Shown here one piece after another: positions 7,830 to 15,887 of a stretch of 64,000 nt of DNA. Below the pieces are notes generated by a model. That model saw only the letters and a list, made by a program, of their open reading frames with translations. It did no database searches and was not told the origin of the DNA. Numbering within the stretch: position 1 is the first letter of the stretch; every line of letters starts with the position of its first letter. Source of the DNA: Ga0077527 sp964531455 (lineage in GTDB: Bacteria; Pseudomonadota; Gammaproteobacteria; Burkholderiales; SG8-41); contig CAZHFZ010000005.1 of the NCBI GenBank assembly GCA_964531455.1, forward strand, positions 1 through 64,000, read 5' to 3'. The position numbers and the translations under genes were made by a program.

Positions 7830-8423
7830 TCAGGCTCCCTTGGTGTCTTCGCCGATCACGATGCGCGTGTCGGAGAGGTATTTATGCGGTGGCACCACCA
7901 GGTTGTCCGGGGCGGGCTTGTTCTTGTAGACACGGCCGGCGAGGTCAAACAACGAGCCGTGGCACGGGCAGTAAAAGCCGCCTTGCCAATTCGGATCAAA
8001 GGCCTCCGCCTGCTTGGCGAACTTGCCTACGGGTGAACAGCCGAGGTGGGTGCAGATGCCGACGACGACCAGATACTCGTCCTTGATCGCGCGCATTTCG
8101 TTGGTCGCATAAGCAGGCTGCATTTTTTTCAGCGACTTGGGATCGGCGAGTTGAGCGTCGCCGGAGCGGATGGTATCGAGCATTTCTTTGGTGCGGCGCA
8201 CGATCCATACCGGCTTGCCCTGCCACTCGACAGTCACCCGTTCGCCGGGAGCGATGGTGCTGAGGTCCACTTCAATCGGTGCGCCTGCAGCTTTCGCACG
8301 TTCTGAAGGCATCATGCTCGCCACAAACGGCACCGCGGCTGCACCGGCCGCTACACCGCCGGCCACACTGGTCGCTGCAACGAGAAACTGTCGCTTCCCC
8401 TGATCGGTATTCTGCTCGGACAT
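7830..8423 (-). CDS. petA: Ubiquinol-cytochrome c reductase, Rieske iron-sulfur subunit
   Basis: 197 residues. An N-terminal Tat-type anchor (GKRQFLVAATSVAGGVAAGAAAVPFVASM) carries the [2Fe-2S] domain into the periplasm. Both cluster boxes are present: CTHLGC at 124-129 and CPCHGS at 152-157. By family homology C124, H126, C152 and H155 bind the cluster and C129/C154 form the disulfide. First gene of petA-petB-petC, with five bases between it and petB. A GAGGGGG Shine-Dalgarno lies just before the ATG. Confidence 0.97.
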   Translation of the reverse strand: MSEQNTDQGKRQFLVAATSVAGGVAAGAAAVPFVASMMPSERAKAAGAPIEVDLSTIAPGERVTVEWQGKPVWIVRRTKEMLDTIRSGDAQLADPKSLKKMQPAYATNEMRAIKDEYLVVVGICTHLGCSPVGKFAKQAEAFDPNWQGGFYCPCHGSLFDLAGRVYKNKPAPDNLVVPPHKYLSDTRIVIGEDTKGA

Positions 8424-8466
8424 GCCTATAGCCCCCTCTATTGCTTGATGCTGGGAAAAAGGCAGT

Positions 8467-8496
8467 ATTCTACACGGGGACCGGGGTAAAAGTTAA
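8467..8496 (-). promoter_or_regulatory. Candidate sigma-70 promoter for petABC
   Basis: On the minus strand TTAACT (8496-8491) and TAGAAT (8472-8467) are separated by 18 bases. They match the -35 and -10 consensus at 4/6 and 5/6 positions and lie about 45 bases before the petA ATG. The 137-base spacer 8424-8560 is otherwise AT-rich and gene-free. Confidence 0.5.
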
Positions 8497-8560
8497 GTAA
8501 TTAGTGAAATAAGTTAATATAATCAATAGATTAGAATAATTACCCGGACCATATAAAGTC

Positions 8561-9547
8561 CTAGTCGGCCTTGATTCCGGCATCCTTGATCAGCTTGGTC
8601 CAGCGGGACAGTTCCGCCTTGATATAAGCACGGAACTCCTCGGGATTCTTCATCACGTAATCCAGTCCGGATTTCTCCAGAAACGCCTGTGTATCCTGCT
8701 GCGCCATCACGGCCTGCGTTTCCTTGTACATGCGCTGGACGATGGCTGCCGGCGTCTTTGCCGGAAACGCAATACCCAGCCAGCCGCTGGCCTCAAAACC
8801 CGGATATCCCTGCTCCGCAACGGTCGGCACATCGAGCAGGATCTGCGAACGCTTCGCGCTGGTCACTCCGAGACCGCGCAACTTGCCGGCTTTGACGTGG
8901 GGAGCCCCAGACGAAATGATGCCGGCCAGGTGTTCCACCTGTCCGGAAATGGCTGCCGTCGCCGCAAGTCCGCCACTCTTGTAGGGCACATTGACCACCT
9001 TGATGCCGGCTGCGCTGCTGAAACGCTCAAACGCAAGATGGCCGACGCTGCCGATCCCGGGATTGCCGACGATCAGCGAACCAGGATCTTTTTTTGCCCG
9101 CGAGACCATATCACCGAGCGTTTTGGACACGCTCGAAGGATGCGCCGAAAAAAGTGTTGCCGCATCGACCACCTGTGCAACCGGCAGAAAATCGCGGACA
9201 GGGTCATAAGGCACCTTGCCGCGCAACGCAGGCGCCATCGCCAAACCGGTCACGGACGCCAGAATCATCGTGTACCCGTCGGGTGCGGCATTGACCAGCA
9301 GTTCATGGGCAAGGATGCCGCCACCACCGGCGCGATTATCGACAATCACCTGCTGCCCCAGTCGCGGCCCGAGTTTGGTAGCCACCAGCCGCGCTACCAG
9401 ATCGTTGGCGCCGCCTGCAGCGAAACCCACCAGAAAACGGATCGGACGGGACGGATAGGCGTCCGCTTTTTCTGCCGCTTGGGCAGCAGATGTCATCAGC
9501 GTCAGCGCTGCGCACAGCAGCGCCCTGGAAGTCAACGAACGTGTCAT
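8561..9547 (-). CDS. Bug-family tripartite tricarboxylate transporter substrate-binding receptor
   Basis: 328 residues from the ATG at 9547, which has AGGAG eight bases upstream; a GTG nine bases earlier is less well placed. A Sec signal (SRALLCAALTLMTSAAQA) is followed by the typical Bug N-terminus YPSRPIRFLVGFAAGGANDLVARLVA. Then come VIVDNRAGGGGILAHELLVNAAPDGYTM and the Asp-containing binding loops. Bug receptors bind carboxylates or other small molecules for TctAB-type permeases, but many are orphans. None of the TctA/TctB genes is nearby, so this is one of the orphans. It is divergent from the GlcG-like gene at 9653. Confidence 0.92.
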   Translation of the reverse strand: MTRSLTSRALLCAALTLMTSAAQAAEKADAYPSRPIRFLVGFAAGGANDLVARLVATKLGPRLGQQVIVDNRAGGGGILAHELLVNAAPDGYTMILASVTGLAMAPALRGKVPYDPVRDFLPVAQVVDAATLFSAHPSSVSKTLGDMVSRAKKDPGSLIVGNPGIGSVGHLAFERFSSAAGIKVVNVPYKSGGLAATAAISGQVEHLAGIISSGAPHVKAGKLRGLGVTSAKRSQILLDVPTVAEQGYPGFEASGWLGIAFPAKTPAAIVQRMYKETQAVMAQQDTQAFLEKSGLDYVMKNPEEFRAYIKAELSRWTKLIKDAGIKAD

Positions 9548-9652
9548 GTCATGCACTCCTCATTTTGCATCCCGCCTGCGCGCAGACCGGATTTATGATT
9601 TGGAACCGGAGTATACAATTGCGCGCTCCAGTCCATTGCCAAGGAAATATCC

Positions 9653-10120
9653 GTGTCCATGATCTCGTTGTCGCAGGCCGAAAAAATCATTGATGCCATT
9701 CTGACCCGTGCGCGGGAACTCGAGTGCCGGCCCATTTCAGTGGTTGTGGTGGAGCACGGCGCCGTGGTCAAGGCGTTCAAAAAAGAAGACGGTTCGGCAA
9801 TGATGCGCTTTGAAATGGCACTGGGAAAAGCACACGCTGCGCTGGCGCTCGGGCGCTCATCCAGCCTGGTACGCCTGCGTACCGAGCAACGGCCGCTGTT
9901 CATGGACTTTCTGTTCAAGGCATCCCAGGACCGGATTTTTGCCGAAGGCGGCGGCATGCTGATTCGCGATGGCAACGGGGCATTGCTCGGTGCCGTAGGC
10001 GTCACCGGAGACACCCAGGAACGCGATGAGGAGTTGGCCGCGCACGGCATTCGTACCGCCGGCCTCAAGACCGACGAAGACTGCGCCGGCCTTGAACACC
10101 ACGTACGTCTGAAAAACTGA
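9653..10120 (+). CDS. GlcG/HbpS-like (DUF336) protein
   Basis: 155 residues from a GTG at 9653, with AAGGAA six to eleven bases upstream; an ATG two codons later is the alternative. The pattern LSQAEKIIDAILTRARELECRPISVVVVEHGAVVKAFKKEDGS, then RFEMALGKAHAAL, then GGGMLIRDGNGALLGAVGVTGDTQERDEELAAHGI is the full GlcG/HbpS fold. Members bind haem or small ligands, or accompany catabolic enzymes; the role here is unproven. It is divergent from the Bug receptor gene, which suggests a shared regulatory spacer (9548-9652) and possibly a shared substrate pathway. Confidence 0.85.
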   Translation: MSMISLSQAEKIIDAILTRARELECRPISVVVVEHGAVVKAFKKEDGSAMMRFEMALGKAHAALALGRSSSLVRLRTEQRPLFMDFLFKASQDRIFAEGGGMLIRDGNGALLGAVGVTGDTQERDEELAAHGIRTAGLKTDEDCAGLEHHVRLKN

Positions 10121-10162
10121 CCGGCTGCGGCGCCGGGCAAACCCGGCGCGCCTTTCGACTGG

Positions 10163-10588
10163 TTATTGCGGCGGCGGGTGCGGCACAACCCGCTGCCACG
10201 GCGATGCGCAGGACTCCACATACGGGAAGTACGATTGCGAATCTGCGCAGTAAAACCATGTCGGCGCCGGTGATGCGGCCTGCGGTGGTGTTTGCACGGG
10301 CGCCCTGGCTTGTGTCTGCGGCTGAACCGGCGGCACCGGATTGCCGCGCTCGTCGTAAAACACCAGCGGCTCCCGCACAACTTCGCGAACCACAACCGGC
10401 GCGGGCGAATAATAATAGGGATACGGCGCGTAATAAGGACGAGGGCCCCACCATCCGCCTATGGCCAGGGGCGCACCGATGTAGACGCCGACCCGTGCAT
10501 GGGAATGACCGCGCCCGCCGTGGGCGTCAGCCGGAAGGCTCAGCGCCAGCAGTGTGACGGCGACGAACGAAAAAATGGTTTTGCGCAT
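10163..10588 (-). CDS. Small secreted/periplasmic protein of unknown function, Tyr/Pro-rich
   Basis: 141 residues from the ATG at 10588, with GGAGG five bases upstream; the frame is open 51 bases further but without a ribosome site. The signal peptide MRKTIFSFVAVTLLALSLPADAHG is clear. The mature part is HGGRGHSHARVGVYIGAPL, a GWWGPRPYYAPYPYYYSP stretch, a VVVREVVREPLVFYDERGNPVPP segment and a Pro/Gln-rich linker. The C-terminal WFYCADSQSYFPYVESCASPWQRV is a cysteine-containing module seen in many short proteobacterial exported proteins. The function is unknown, and it has no operon partner. Confidence 0.75.
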   Translation of the reverse strand: MRKTIFSFVAVTLLALSLPADAHGGRGHSHARVGVYIGAPLAIGGWWGPRPYYAPYPYYYSPAPVVVREVVREPLVFYDERGNPVPPVQPQTQARAPVQTPPQAASPAPTWFYCADSQSYFPYVESCASPWQRVVPHPPPQ

Positions 10589-10703
10589 GCTGCCTCCAGC
10601 TGCAACCGTAAAATCCGATGATAGACCTGCCCGCAACAACCGGCGCGCACTAATTTGTTACAGACTGTAAGCGCTTCAGCGCCCGGCGGATGCACTGACT
10701 GCA

Positions 10704-11450
10704 TTAGACCGGGTTGTCGATCTCGATGAACCGGTGCGCCACGCCAAAACGCTGCGCCAGGTGCGCCCCAAGCGCCTGCACACCGTAACGCTCGGTCGCA
10801 TGATGACCCGCTGCGACATAAACCACCCCGGACTCCCGTGCCAGATGCACGGTCTGTTCGGAAATTTCCCCGCTCAGATAAGCGTCTACACCCAAAGCTA
10901 TGGCCTGCTCAAACATCCCCTGCGCCCCACCGGTGCACCAGGCGATGCGCCGCAGCGGCCGCGCAGCGTCACCAATCACCAACGGCGCCCGCCCGAGTTT
11001 TTCACTGATGGTTTGCATGAACGAAGCCACCGTAGTGCCTTCTGCCAGAGTGCCCGTGGCCGCAATGTCCTGTTCGCCAAAACGTGTCGTCTGCTGGATG
11101 CCCAGTTGCAGCGCCAGCGTTGCGTTGTTGCCGATTTCAGGGTGCGCGTCGAGCGGCAGATGGTAGGCGAACAGATTCAGGTCGTGCTGGAACAGCAGTC
11201 CGAGCCGGCGGCGACGCATGCCGGTAATGCGCGCGTCCTCGCCGCGCCAGAAATAACCGTGATGGACGATCAGCGCATCTGCACCGTCGGCAACTGCCGC
11301 CTCGATCAACGCCGCCGACGCAGTCACACCGGTAACAATCCGGTTGATTTCGCCACGCCCTTCCACCTGCAGTCCGTTTGGGCAATAATCACGAAAAACA
11401 TGCACTTGCAGATAATCCGCAAGATAGGCGTCGAGTATTGCGCGCTCCAT
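10704..11450 (-). CDS. Nif3-like dinuclear metal centre protein (YbgI family)
   Basis: 248 residues from the ATG at 11450; a frame start 21 bases earlier is less likely. Family motifs are CPNGLQVEG, ALIVHHGYFWRGEDARITG (HH metal ligands), NLFAYHLPLDAHPEIGNNATLA (HLPLDAH) and GVDAYLSGEISEQTVHLARESGVVYVAAGHHATERYGVQAL (GHHxxE). Members form toroidal hexamers with two metals per subunit; their substrate is unsettled (GTP cyclohydrolase-I type 2 is only a legacy name). The DegS-type gene is divergent, a common betaproteobacterial neighbour pair. Confidence 0.9.
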   Translation of the reverse strand: MERAILDAYLADYLQVHVFRDYCPNGLQVEGRGEINRIVTGVTASAALIEAAVADGADALIVHHGYFWRGEDARITGMRRRRLGLLFQHDLNLFAYHLPLDAHPEIGNNATLALQLGIQQTTRFGEQDIAATGTLAEGTTVASFMQTISEKLGRAPLVIGDAARPLRRIAWCTGGAQGMFEQAIALGVDAYLSGEISEQTVHLARESGVVYVAAGHHATERYGVQALGAHLAQRFGVAHRFIEIDNPV

Positions 11451-11506
11451 TCGTTCACCCTTGATCAGCAAAATTTCATTGTAACCGCGCTGTCGCAGAC
11501 CACTTC

Positions 11507-12670
11507 ATGCTAAAAATCTGGCTCCTGTTCAGCCAAACAGCGACGATCTGCCTCGCCGCGCTGTTTGTAATCGGCACGCTGCGGCCGGACCTGCTCAATG
11601 GCATGCCGCAAAATGCCGTGGTTACCGTCGGCCAGTCCGCCGGCGATACGGGCAGCAGCGCACCACGCGCCGCCTCCTACAGCGACGCCGCCAGGAAAGC
11701 GATGCCCGCGGTCGTCAACATTTACACAATGAAGGCGGTCAAGGTACAGCAGCATCCACTGCGCAACGATCCGTTATTCCAGTTCTTTTTTGGTGAACAA
11801 CCCGAAGCGCAGTCGCAGCCCAACACCAACCTGGGCTCCGGGGTCATCGTCAGCGAGTCGGGCTATATCCTCACCAACAGCCATGTCGTCGAAGCTGCCG
11901 ATGGTATTGAAGTCGCGCTGACCGACAATCGCCGCGTCACCGCCAAAGTGGTGGGCACTGACCCGGAATCCGATCTCGCCGTGCTCAAGATTGATCTGCC
12001 CAAGTTGCCGGCCATTACCTTCGGCGCGCCGGACAGCGCGCGTGTCGGTGATGTGGTACTGGCGATCGGCAACCCTTTCGGCGTCGGCCAGACCGTCACG
12101 ATGGGCATCGTCAGCGCACTGGGCCGCAGCCAGCTCGGCATCAACACTTTCGAGAATTTCATCCAGACCGACGCCGCGATCAATCCCGGCAACTCAGGCG
12201 GCGCGCTGGTCGATGTCAGCGGAAATCTGATCGGCATCAACACCGCAATTTATTCAAGAACACCTGGCGGCGCATCGCTGGGCATCGGCTTCGCCATCCC
12301 GGCAGCAACAGCCAAAACGGTGATGGAGCAGATCATCGAAACCGGTTCGGTGCAGCGAGGCTGGATTGGCGTCGGCGTACAGGACATGACGCCGGAAATC
12401 GCCGAATCGTTCAAGATTCCCGGCACCCGCGGCACACTGATCACCGAAGTATTCCGCGGAACACCGGCCGATCGCGGCGGCATCAAGCCCGGCGACGTGC
12501 TCGTCGCCGTTGACGGCAAGCAGATCACCGACTCGGCAACAATGCTCAATCTGATTGCGGCGCTGAAGCCGGGCAGCGAAGCCACGTTGCGCGTGATGCG
12601 CGAAGCCAAAGCCGTCGAACTGCGCGTAACCGTAGGCAAACGCCCGCCGAAACAGGCTCGTAAAGAATAG
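11507..12670 (+). CDS. Membrane-anchored HtrA/DegS-type serine protease with one PDZ domain
   Basis: 387 residues. One N-terminal transmembrane anchor (LLFSQTATICLAALFVIGTL) is followed by a trypsin-like domain with catalytic H126 (TNSHVVEA), D156 (ESDLAVLKID) and S230 (NPGNSGGALVD). A single PDZ spans about residues 285-375 (RGWIGVGVQD, GTLITEVFRGTPADRGGIKPGDVLVAVDG). One PDZ plus an anchor is the DegS/AlgW layout, as against soluble two-PDZ DegP. Such proteases cleave anti-sigma factors or handle misfolded envelope proteins; the target here is unknown. It is convergent with tatC. Confidence 0.92.
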   Translation: MLKIWLLFSQTATICLAALFVIGTLRPDLLNGMPQNAVVTVGQSAGDTGSSAPRAASYSDAARKAMPAVVNIYTMKAVKVQQHPLRNDPLFQFFFGEQPEAQSQPNTNLGSGVIVSESGYILTNSHVVEAADGIEVALTDNRRVTAKVVGTDPESDLAVLKIDLPKLPAITFGAPDSARVGDVVLAIGNPFGVGQTVTMGIVSALGRSQLGINTFENFIQTDAAINPGNSGGALVDVSGNLIGINTAIYSRTPGGASLGIGFAIPAATAKTVMEQIIETGSVQRGWIGVGVQDMTPEIAESFKIPGTRGTLITEVFRGTPADRGGIKPGDVLVAVDGKQITDSATMLNLIAALKPGSEATLRVMREAKAVELRVTVGKRPPKQARKE

Positions 12671-12698
12671 TTTTGGAGTTGGCGGAAAATACCGCCGG

Positions 12699-13451
12699 TC
12701 AGGCGTCCGTCGGGGGCGTGTAGCCATCCGCATCAGAAGGCGCGCGCGGCGGTACAAAACGTGCGGCAATCAGCCCCACCTCAAACAGCAGACACATCGG
12801 CACCGCCAGCAGCAGCTGCGACACCACATCGGGCGGCGTGACGACTGCCGCGATGACAAACGCAATCACGATGAAATAGGGCCGCGCTTCGCGCAGTTGC
12901 TCGATTGTCACCAGTCCCATACGCGTCAGCATGACAACGACAATCGGCGTTTCAAAAGTCAAACCGAAAGCGAGAAACATCGTCAGCACGAAATTCAGGT
13001 AGTTCTCGATATCCGGCGCCACCGAAATGCTTTTCGGTGCGATCTGGTTGATGAAATGAAACACCGTGTTGAATACAAAGAAATAGCAGAACGCGATCCC
13101 GATGATGAACAGCAGGGTGCTCGCAATCACCAGCGGCAGCACCAGGCGTTTTTCATGGTTGTAGAGTCCGGGCGCAATAAAAGACCATGACTGGAACAGC
13201 GTGTACGGCAAGGTCAGGATGAAGGCGACCATCATCGCCACCTTGACCGGCACCAGAAACGGCGTAATCACGCCGGTGGCAATCATCTTCGAACCTTCAG
13301 GCAAGGCGCTCATCATCGGCGTCGCCATCAGGTCGTAGAGATCGGATGCAAACGGGATCAGCACCAGCAGCACCACCGCGAACGCGATCAGCGCACGCAA
13401 CAGGCGGTCGCGCAGTTCGATCAGGTGCGAAATGAAGGTGTCTTCAGTCAT
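12699..13451 (-). CDS. tatC: Sec-independent protein translocase subunit TatC
   Basis: 250 residues. The N-terminal TFISHLIELRDRLLRALIAFAVVLL bears the conserved HLxELRxR motif that recognises twin-arginine signals. Six transmembrane helices are visible, with FxxxFGLTFETPI (LAFGLTFETPIVVVML) in the fourth. TatC binds Tat signals together with TatB; in this window, candidate clients are the Rieske protein and possibly the amidohydrolase. It is last in the tatA-tatB-tatC order, 25 bases after tatB. Confidence 0.96.
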   Translation of the reverse strand: MTEDTFISHLIELRDRLLRALIAFAVVLLVLIPFASDLYDLMATPMMSALPEGSKMIATGVITPFLVPVKVAMMVAFILTLPYTLFQSWSFIAPGLYNHEKRLVLPLVIASTLLFIIGIAFCYFFVFNTVFHFINQIAPKSISVAPDIENYLNFVLTMFLAFGLTFETPIVVVMLTRMGLVTIEQLREARPYFIVIAFVIAAVVTPPDVVSQLLLAVPMCLLFEVGLIAARFVPPRAPSDADGYTPPTDA

Positions 13452-13476
13452 CAGGAATCAGGTCGGGTGCGCCAGC

Positions 13477-13854
13477 TCAGGTTTTCTTCACATCACCCGC
13501 CGCGGCGGCGGCATCAGCGACGGCCGGCACGGCTGCAGGAGCTGCAGCCGGCTCCTGCACCGCGGACTGCACATCACCCGCAACCTTGTTCAGTCCGGAC
13601 TCAACCGAGTTCACTTCCTGCTTCATCGACTGTTCAAGAGAATTCGCGGTGTCCTGGATATTGGCCTGCAGCTTGCGCAGATCATCCAGCGCCATTTCGC
13701 GGCTGATGTCGGCCTTGACGTCGTTGACATAACGCTGCATCCGGCCGAACAGCAGGCCGACCGTACGCGCCACCTTGGGCAGGCGCTCGGGGCCGATGAC
13801 GATCAATGCCACCACGGCAATGACCATGAGTTCGGAGAAGCCGATGTCAAACAT
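13477..13854 (-). CDS. tatB: Sec-independent protein translocase subunit TatB
   Basis: 125 residues. The N-terminal hydrophobic helix MFDIGFSELMVIAVVALIVIGPERLP carries the conserved Glu8 and GPERLP hinge of TatB. An amphipathic helix (KVARTVGLLFGRMQRYVNDVKADI) and a long charged then Ala-rich tail follow. TatB forms the signal-receptor complex with TatC. It is separated from tatA by a repeat-containing spacer of 75 bases. Confidence 0.95.
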   Translation of the reverse strand: MFDIGFSELMVIAVVALIVIGPERLPKVARTVGLLFGRMQRYVNDVKADISREMALDDLRKLQANIQDTANSLEQSMKQEVNSVESGLNKVAGDVQSAVQEPAAAPAAVPAVADAAAAAGDVKKT

Positions 13855-13865
13855 GGGTAAACCGC

Positions 13866-13933
13866 GTGAGGGGTAAGCAGTGAGGGGTGAGGTGGACTGT
13901 ATTACTCCTCGCGCTTCACGCCTGACACCTTAC
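13866..13933. repeat. Imperfect inverted repeat inserted between tatA and tatB
   Basis: The left arm 13866-13892 is built from GTGAGGGGTAAG then GTGAGGGGTGAGG. The right arm 13907-13933 (CCTCGCGCTTCACG, then CCTGACACCTTAC) is its degenerate reverse complement. The right arm runs over the TAA stop of tatA. It would form a long imperfect hairpin in the tatABC mRNA. Confidence 0.6.
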
Positions 13934-14148
13934 GACTTGGTGGTTTCCTTGCGGGCTTCAACGTCGATGGTCTGCCCCGTCGAAGGCGGAATTTCGGCGT
14001 TCTTGTCTTCAGCGCCTTTCATGCCTTCCTTGAAACCTTTCACCGCGCCGCCGAGATCCGAACCAACGTTGCGCAGCTTCTTGGTGCCGAAAACCAGAAC
14101 CACGACCAGCAACACGATCAACCAGTGCCAGATGCTGAATGAACCCAT
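13930..14148 (-). CDS. tatA: Sec-independent protein translocase subunit TatA
   Basis: 72 residues. A single transmembrane helix (FSIWHWLIVLLVVVLVFGTKKL) ends in the FGxKKL hinge, and the amphipathic helix GSDLGGAVKGFKEGMKGA follows. This is the TatA/E signature, which oligomerises to form the translocation pore. It begins the tat genes directly after hisE, 72 bases downstream, so the tat genes may be read from the his operon. A HIT-family gene often sits at this point in related genomes and is absent here. Confidence 0.95.
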   Translation of the reverse strand: MGSFSIWHWLIVLLVVVLVFGTKKLRNVGSDLGGAVKGFKEGMKGAEDKNAEIPPSTGQTIDVEARKETTKS

Positions 14149-14220
14149 GACTCGCTCCTGTTGACCCGCACACCCGTGCGGGAAATTTGCAATCTTGAGG
14201 CGCCGCTGCCTGCGGCGCTG

Positions 14221-14544
14221 TTACGGCTTGCGCGCGGCTTTTTCCGCAATGCCCGACTGACCTTCACGCCGCTGCAACTCTGCCAGCACATCTTCCGGAC
14301 CGACGCCATGCCAGGCCAGCAGCACCAAGGTGTGAAACCACAGGTCGGCCGCCTCGCGGACCACATGCAGTTTATCACCCTCCTTGGAGGCGAGCAGGGT
14401 CTCCGTCGCCTCTTCCAGCACTTTGCGCAGAATCGCGTCCTCGCCCTTGGCCATCAGGCTGGCGACATAGGAAGTGCCGGCGTCCGCGCCTTTACGCGCC
14501 GCAATGGTCTCCCCCAGCTTCAGCAATATGTCTTTGTCAGCCAT
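14221..14544 (-). CDS. hisE: Phosphoribosyl-ATP pyrophosphatase HisE
   Basis: 107 residues from the ATG at 14544 (a TTG nine bases earlier is possible). The all-helical MazG-like fold is shown by SLMAKGEDAILRKVLEEATETLLASKEGD and HVVREAADLWFHTLVLLAWHGVG, with the EExxE and ExxD metal-binding pattern. HisE hydrolyses phosphoribosyl-ATP to the monophosphate, the second step of histidine synthesis. Here it is a separate gene 13 bases after hisI, as in most betaproteobacteria. Confidence 0.94.
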   Translation of the reverse strand: MADKDILLKLGETIAARKGADAGTSYVASLMAKGEDAILRKVLEEATETLLASKEGDKLHVVREAADLWFHTLVLLAWHGVGPEDVLAELQRREGQSGIAEKAARKP

Positions 14545-14557
14545 GTTGTTCAATCCG

Positions 14558-14947
14558 TCATTTGCCGTAAATCGATCGCGGATCTTTCAGTACCGCATCA
14601 ACTTCGACCCAATTACCGTCGCGAAATTCCAGGAAAAAACAGCTGTGGCGCCCGGTATGGCAGGCGATACCGCCGACCTGCTCCACTTCGAACAGCACCA
14701 CATCCTGATCACAATCGGTGCGGATCGAACGCACTTTCTGCACATGCCCGGACTCTTCACCCTTTCGCCACAGTTTTTTGCGCGACCGCGACCAATAATG
14801 CGCCTCAAGGGTTTCCGCCGTGCGCTGCAGGGCCTCGCGGTTCGCCCAAGCCACCGTCAGTACACGACCGGAGCCTGCCTCTTGCGTCACCACCGGGATC
14901 AGCCCGTCGGTACTCCAGTGTATGCGGTCCAGCCAATCGGTTGCCAT
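14558..14947 (-). CDS. hisI: Phosphoribosyl-AMP cyclohydrolase HisI
   Basis: 129 residues from the ATG at 14947; the frame is open to another ATG at 14974. The family core is present: VVTQEAGSGRVLTVAWANREAL, AHYWSRSRKKLWRKGEESGHVQKV, the zinc and magnesium residues in IRTDCDQDVVLFEVEQ, and ACHTGRHSCFF. It opens the purine ring of phosphoribosyl-AMP (third step). A 59-86-base AT-rich spacer separates it from hisF and contains a TATAAT seven to eight bases before the upstream ATG. Confidence 0.94.
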   Translation of the reverse strand: MATDWLDRIHWSTDGLIPVVTQEAGSGRVLTVAWANREALQRTAETLEAHYWSRSRKKLWRKGEESGHVQKVRSIRTDCDQDVVLFEVEQVGGIACHTGRHSCFFLEFRDGNWVEVDAVLKDPRSIYGK

Positions 14948-15033
14948 GGTCTCAGCCAGCGCACCCCAAGGCACGCCATGGTAAATTATAAGCCATTGAT
15001 TTTAATAAATTATTTTGCAATCCGCAAGCGGGA

Positions 15034-15804
15034 CTACAAGCGCACTTCGATACCGCGCTGCGCCATGCGTTCCTTCGCCTGGCGCACAGTAAATTCGCCG
15101 TAGTGAAAAATACTTGCTGCGAGCACCGCATCGGCGCCACCGATGGTCACGCCATCAGCCAGATGATCGAGGTTGCCGACGCCGCCGCTGGCGATGACCG
15201 GAATATCCAGCGCCGATGAAAACGCATGGGTCAGTTCGAGATCGAATCCGACACGCGTACCGTCGCGGTCCATGCTGGTCAGCAGGATTTCGCCGGCACC
15301 CATCGCCTGCATTTTTTTGCCCCACTCGACCGCATCCAGACCCGTGGCCTTGCGGCCGCCGTGGGTAAAAACTTCCCAGCGCAACGCCCCGTCACCCGGT
15401 ACACGTTTGGCATCGACAGCCACAACAATGCACTGTGAGCCGTAACGGCCGCTGGCATCCGCCACCAGTTGCGGATTCTGTACGGCAGAGGTGTTGATGC
15501 TGACCTTGTCGGCGCCGGCATTAAGCAGCCGTCGCACATCTTCGACCGCGCGTACGCCGCCACCTACCGTCAAAGGGATGAACACCTGCGCTGCAACGGC
15601 CTCGATGATGCCGAGAATCAGACCGCGGTCGTCGCTGCTGGCGGTGATATCGAGGAAAGTCAGCTCGTCCGCGCCCTGGTCGTCATACCGGCGCGCAATT
15701 TCCACCGGATCACCGGCGTCCCTCAACTCGACGAAATTAACGCCCTTGACCACACGGCCGGCGGTGACGTCGAGACAGGGAATGATGCGTTTGGCCAAAC
15801 CCAT
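15034..15804 (-). CDS. hisF: Imidazole glycerol phosphate synthase cyclase subunit HisF
   Basis: 256 residues of a (beta/alpha)8 barrel starting MGLAKRIIPCLDVTAGRVVKGVNF, with the catalytic Asp in PCLDV. The second catalytic Asp lies in IVVAVDAKRVPGDGALRWEVFTHGGRK. The two phosphate-binding loops are TVGGGVRAVEDV and ASGGVGNLDHL. With HisH it makes imidazole glycerol phosphate and AICAR. The gene follows hisA after an 82-base spacer filled by an inverted repeat. Confidence 0.97.
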   Translation of the reverse strand: MGLAKRIIPCLDVTAGRVVKGVNFVELRDAGDPVEIARRYDDQGADELTFLDITASSDDRGLILGIIEAVAAQVFIPLTVGGGVRAVEDVRRLLNAGADKVSINTSAVQNPQLVADASGRYGSQCIVVAVDAKRVPGDGALRWEVFTHGGRKATGLDAVEWGKKMQAMGAGEILLTSMDRDGTRVGFDLELTHAFSSALDIPVIASGGVGNLDHLADGVTIGGADAVLAASIFHYGEFTVRQAKERMAQRGIEVRL

Positions 15805-15811
15805 AAAAATC

Positions 15812-15887
15812 AGCCACAGAGGTCACCGGGAACACAGAGAGCGGCGCAACACCTGAAATCTCCGTGCACTCTGTGACCTCTGTGGCT
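15812..15887. repeat. Inverted repeat (CTCTGTG family) between hisA and hisF
   Basis: AGCCACAGAGGTCAC (15812-15826) and GTGACCTCTGTGGCT (15873-15887) form a perfect 15-bp stem around a 46-base middle, which itself holds further CACAGAG/CTCTGTG words. One end touches the TGA stop of hisA, and the other stops eight bases before the hisF ATG. A second member lies at 23404-23507. Confidence 0.8.

Noticed and set aside
12681..12696. GGCGG/CCGCC hairpin between the convergent DegS-type and tatC genes as a terminator
   Set aside because: The stem is only five base pairs and no T-run follows on either strand.
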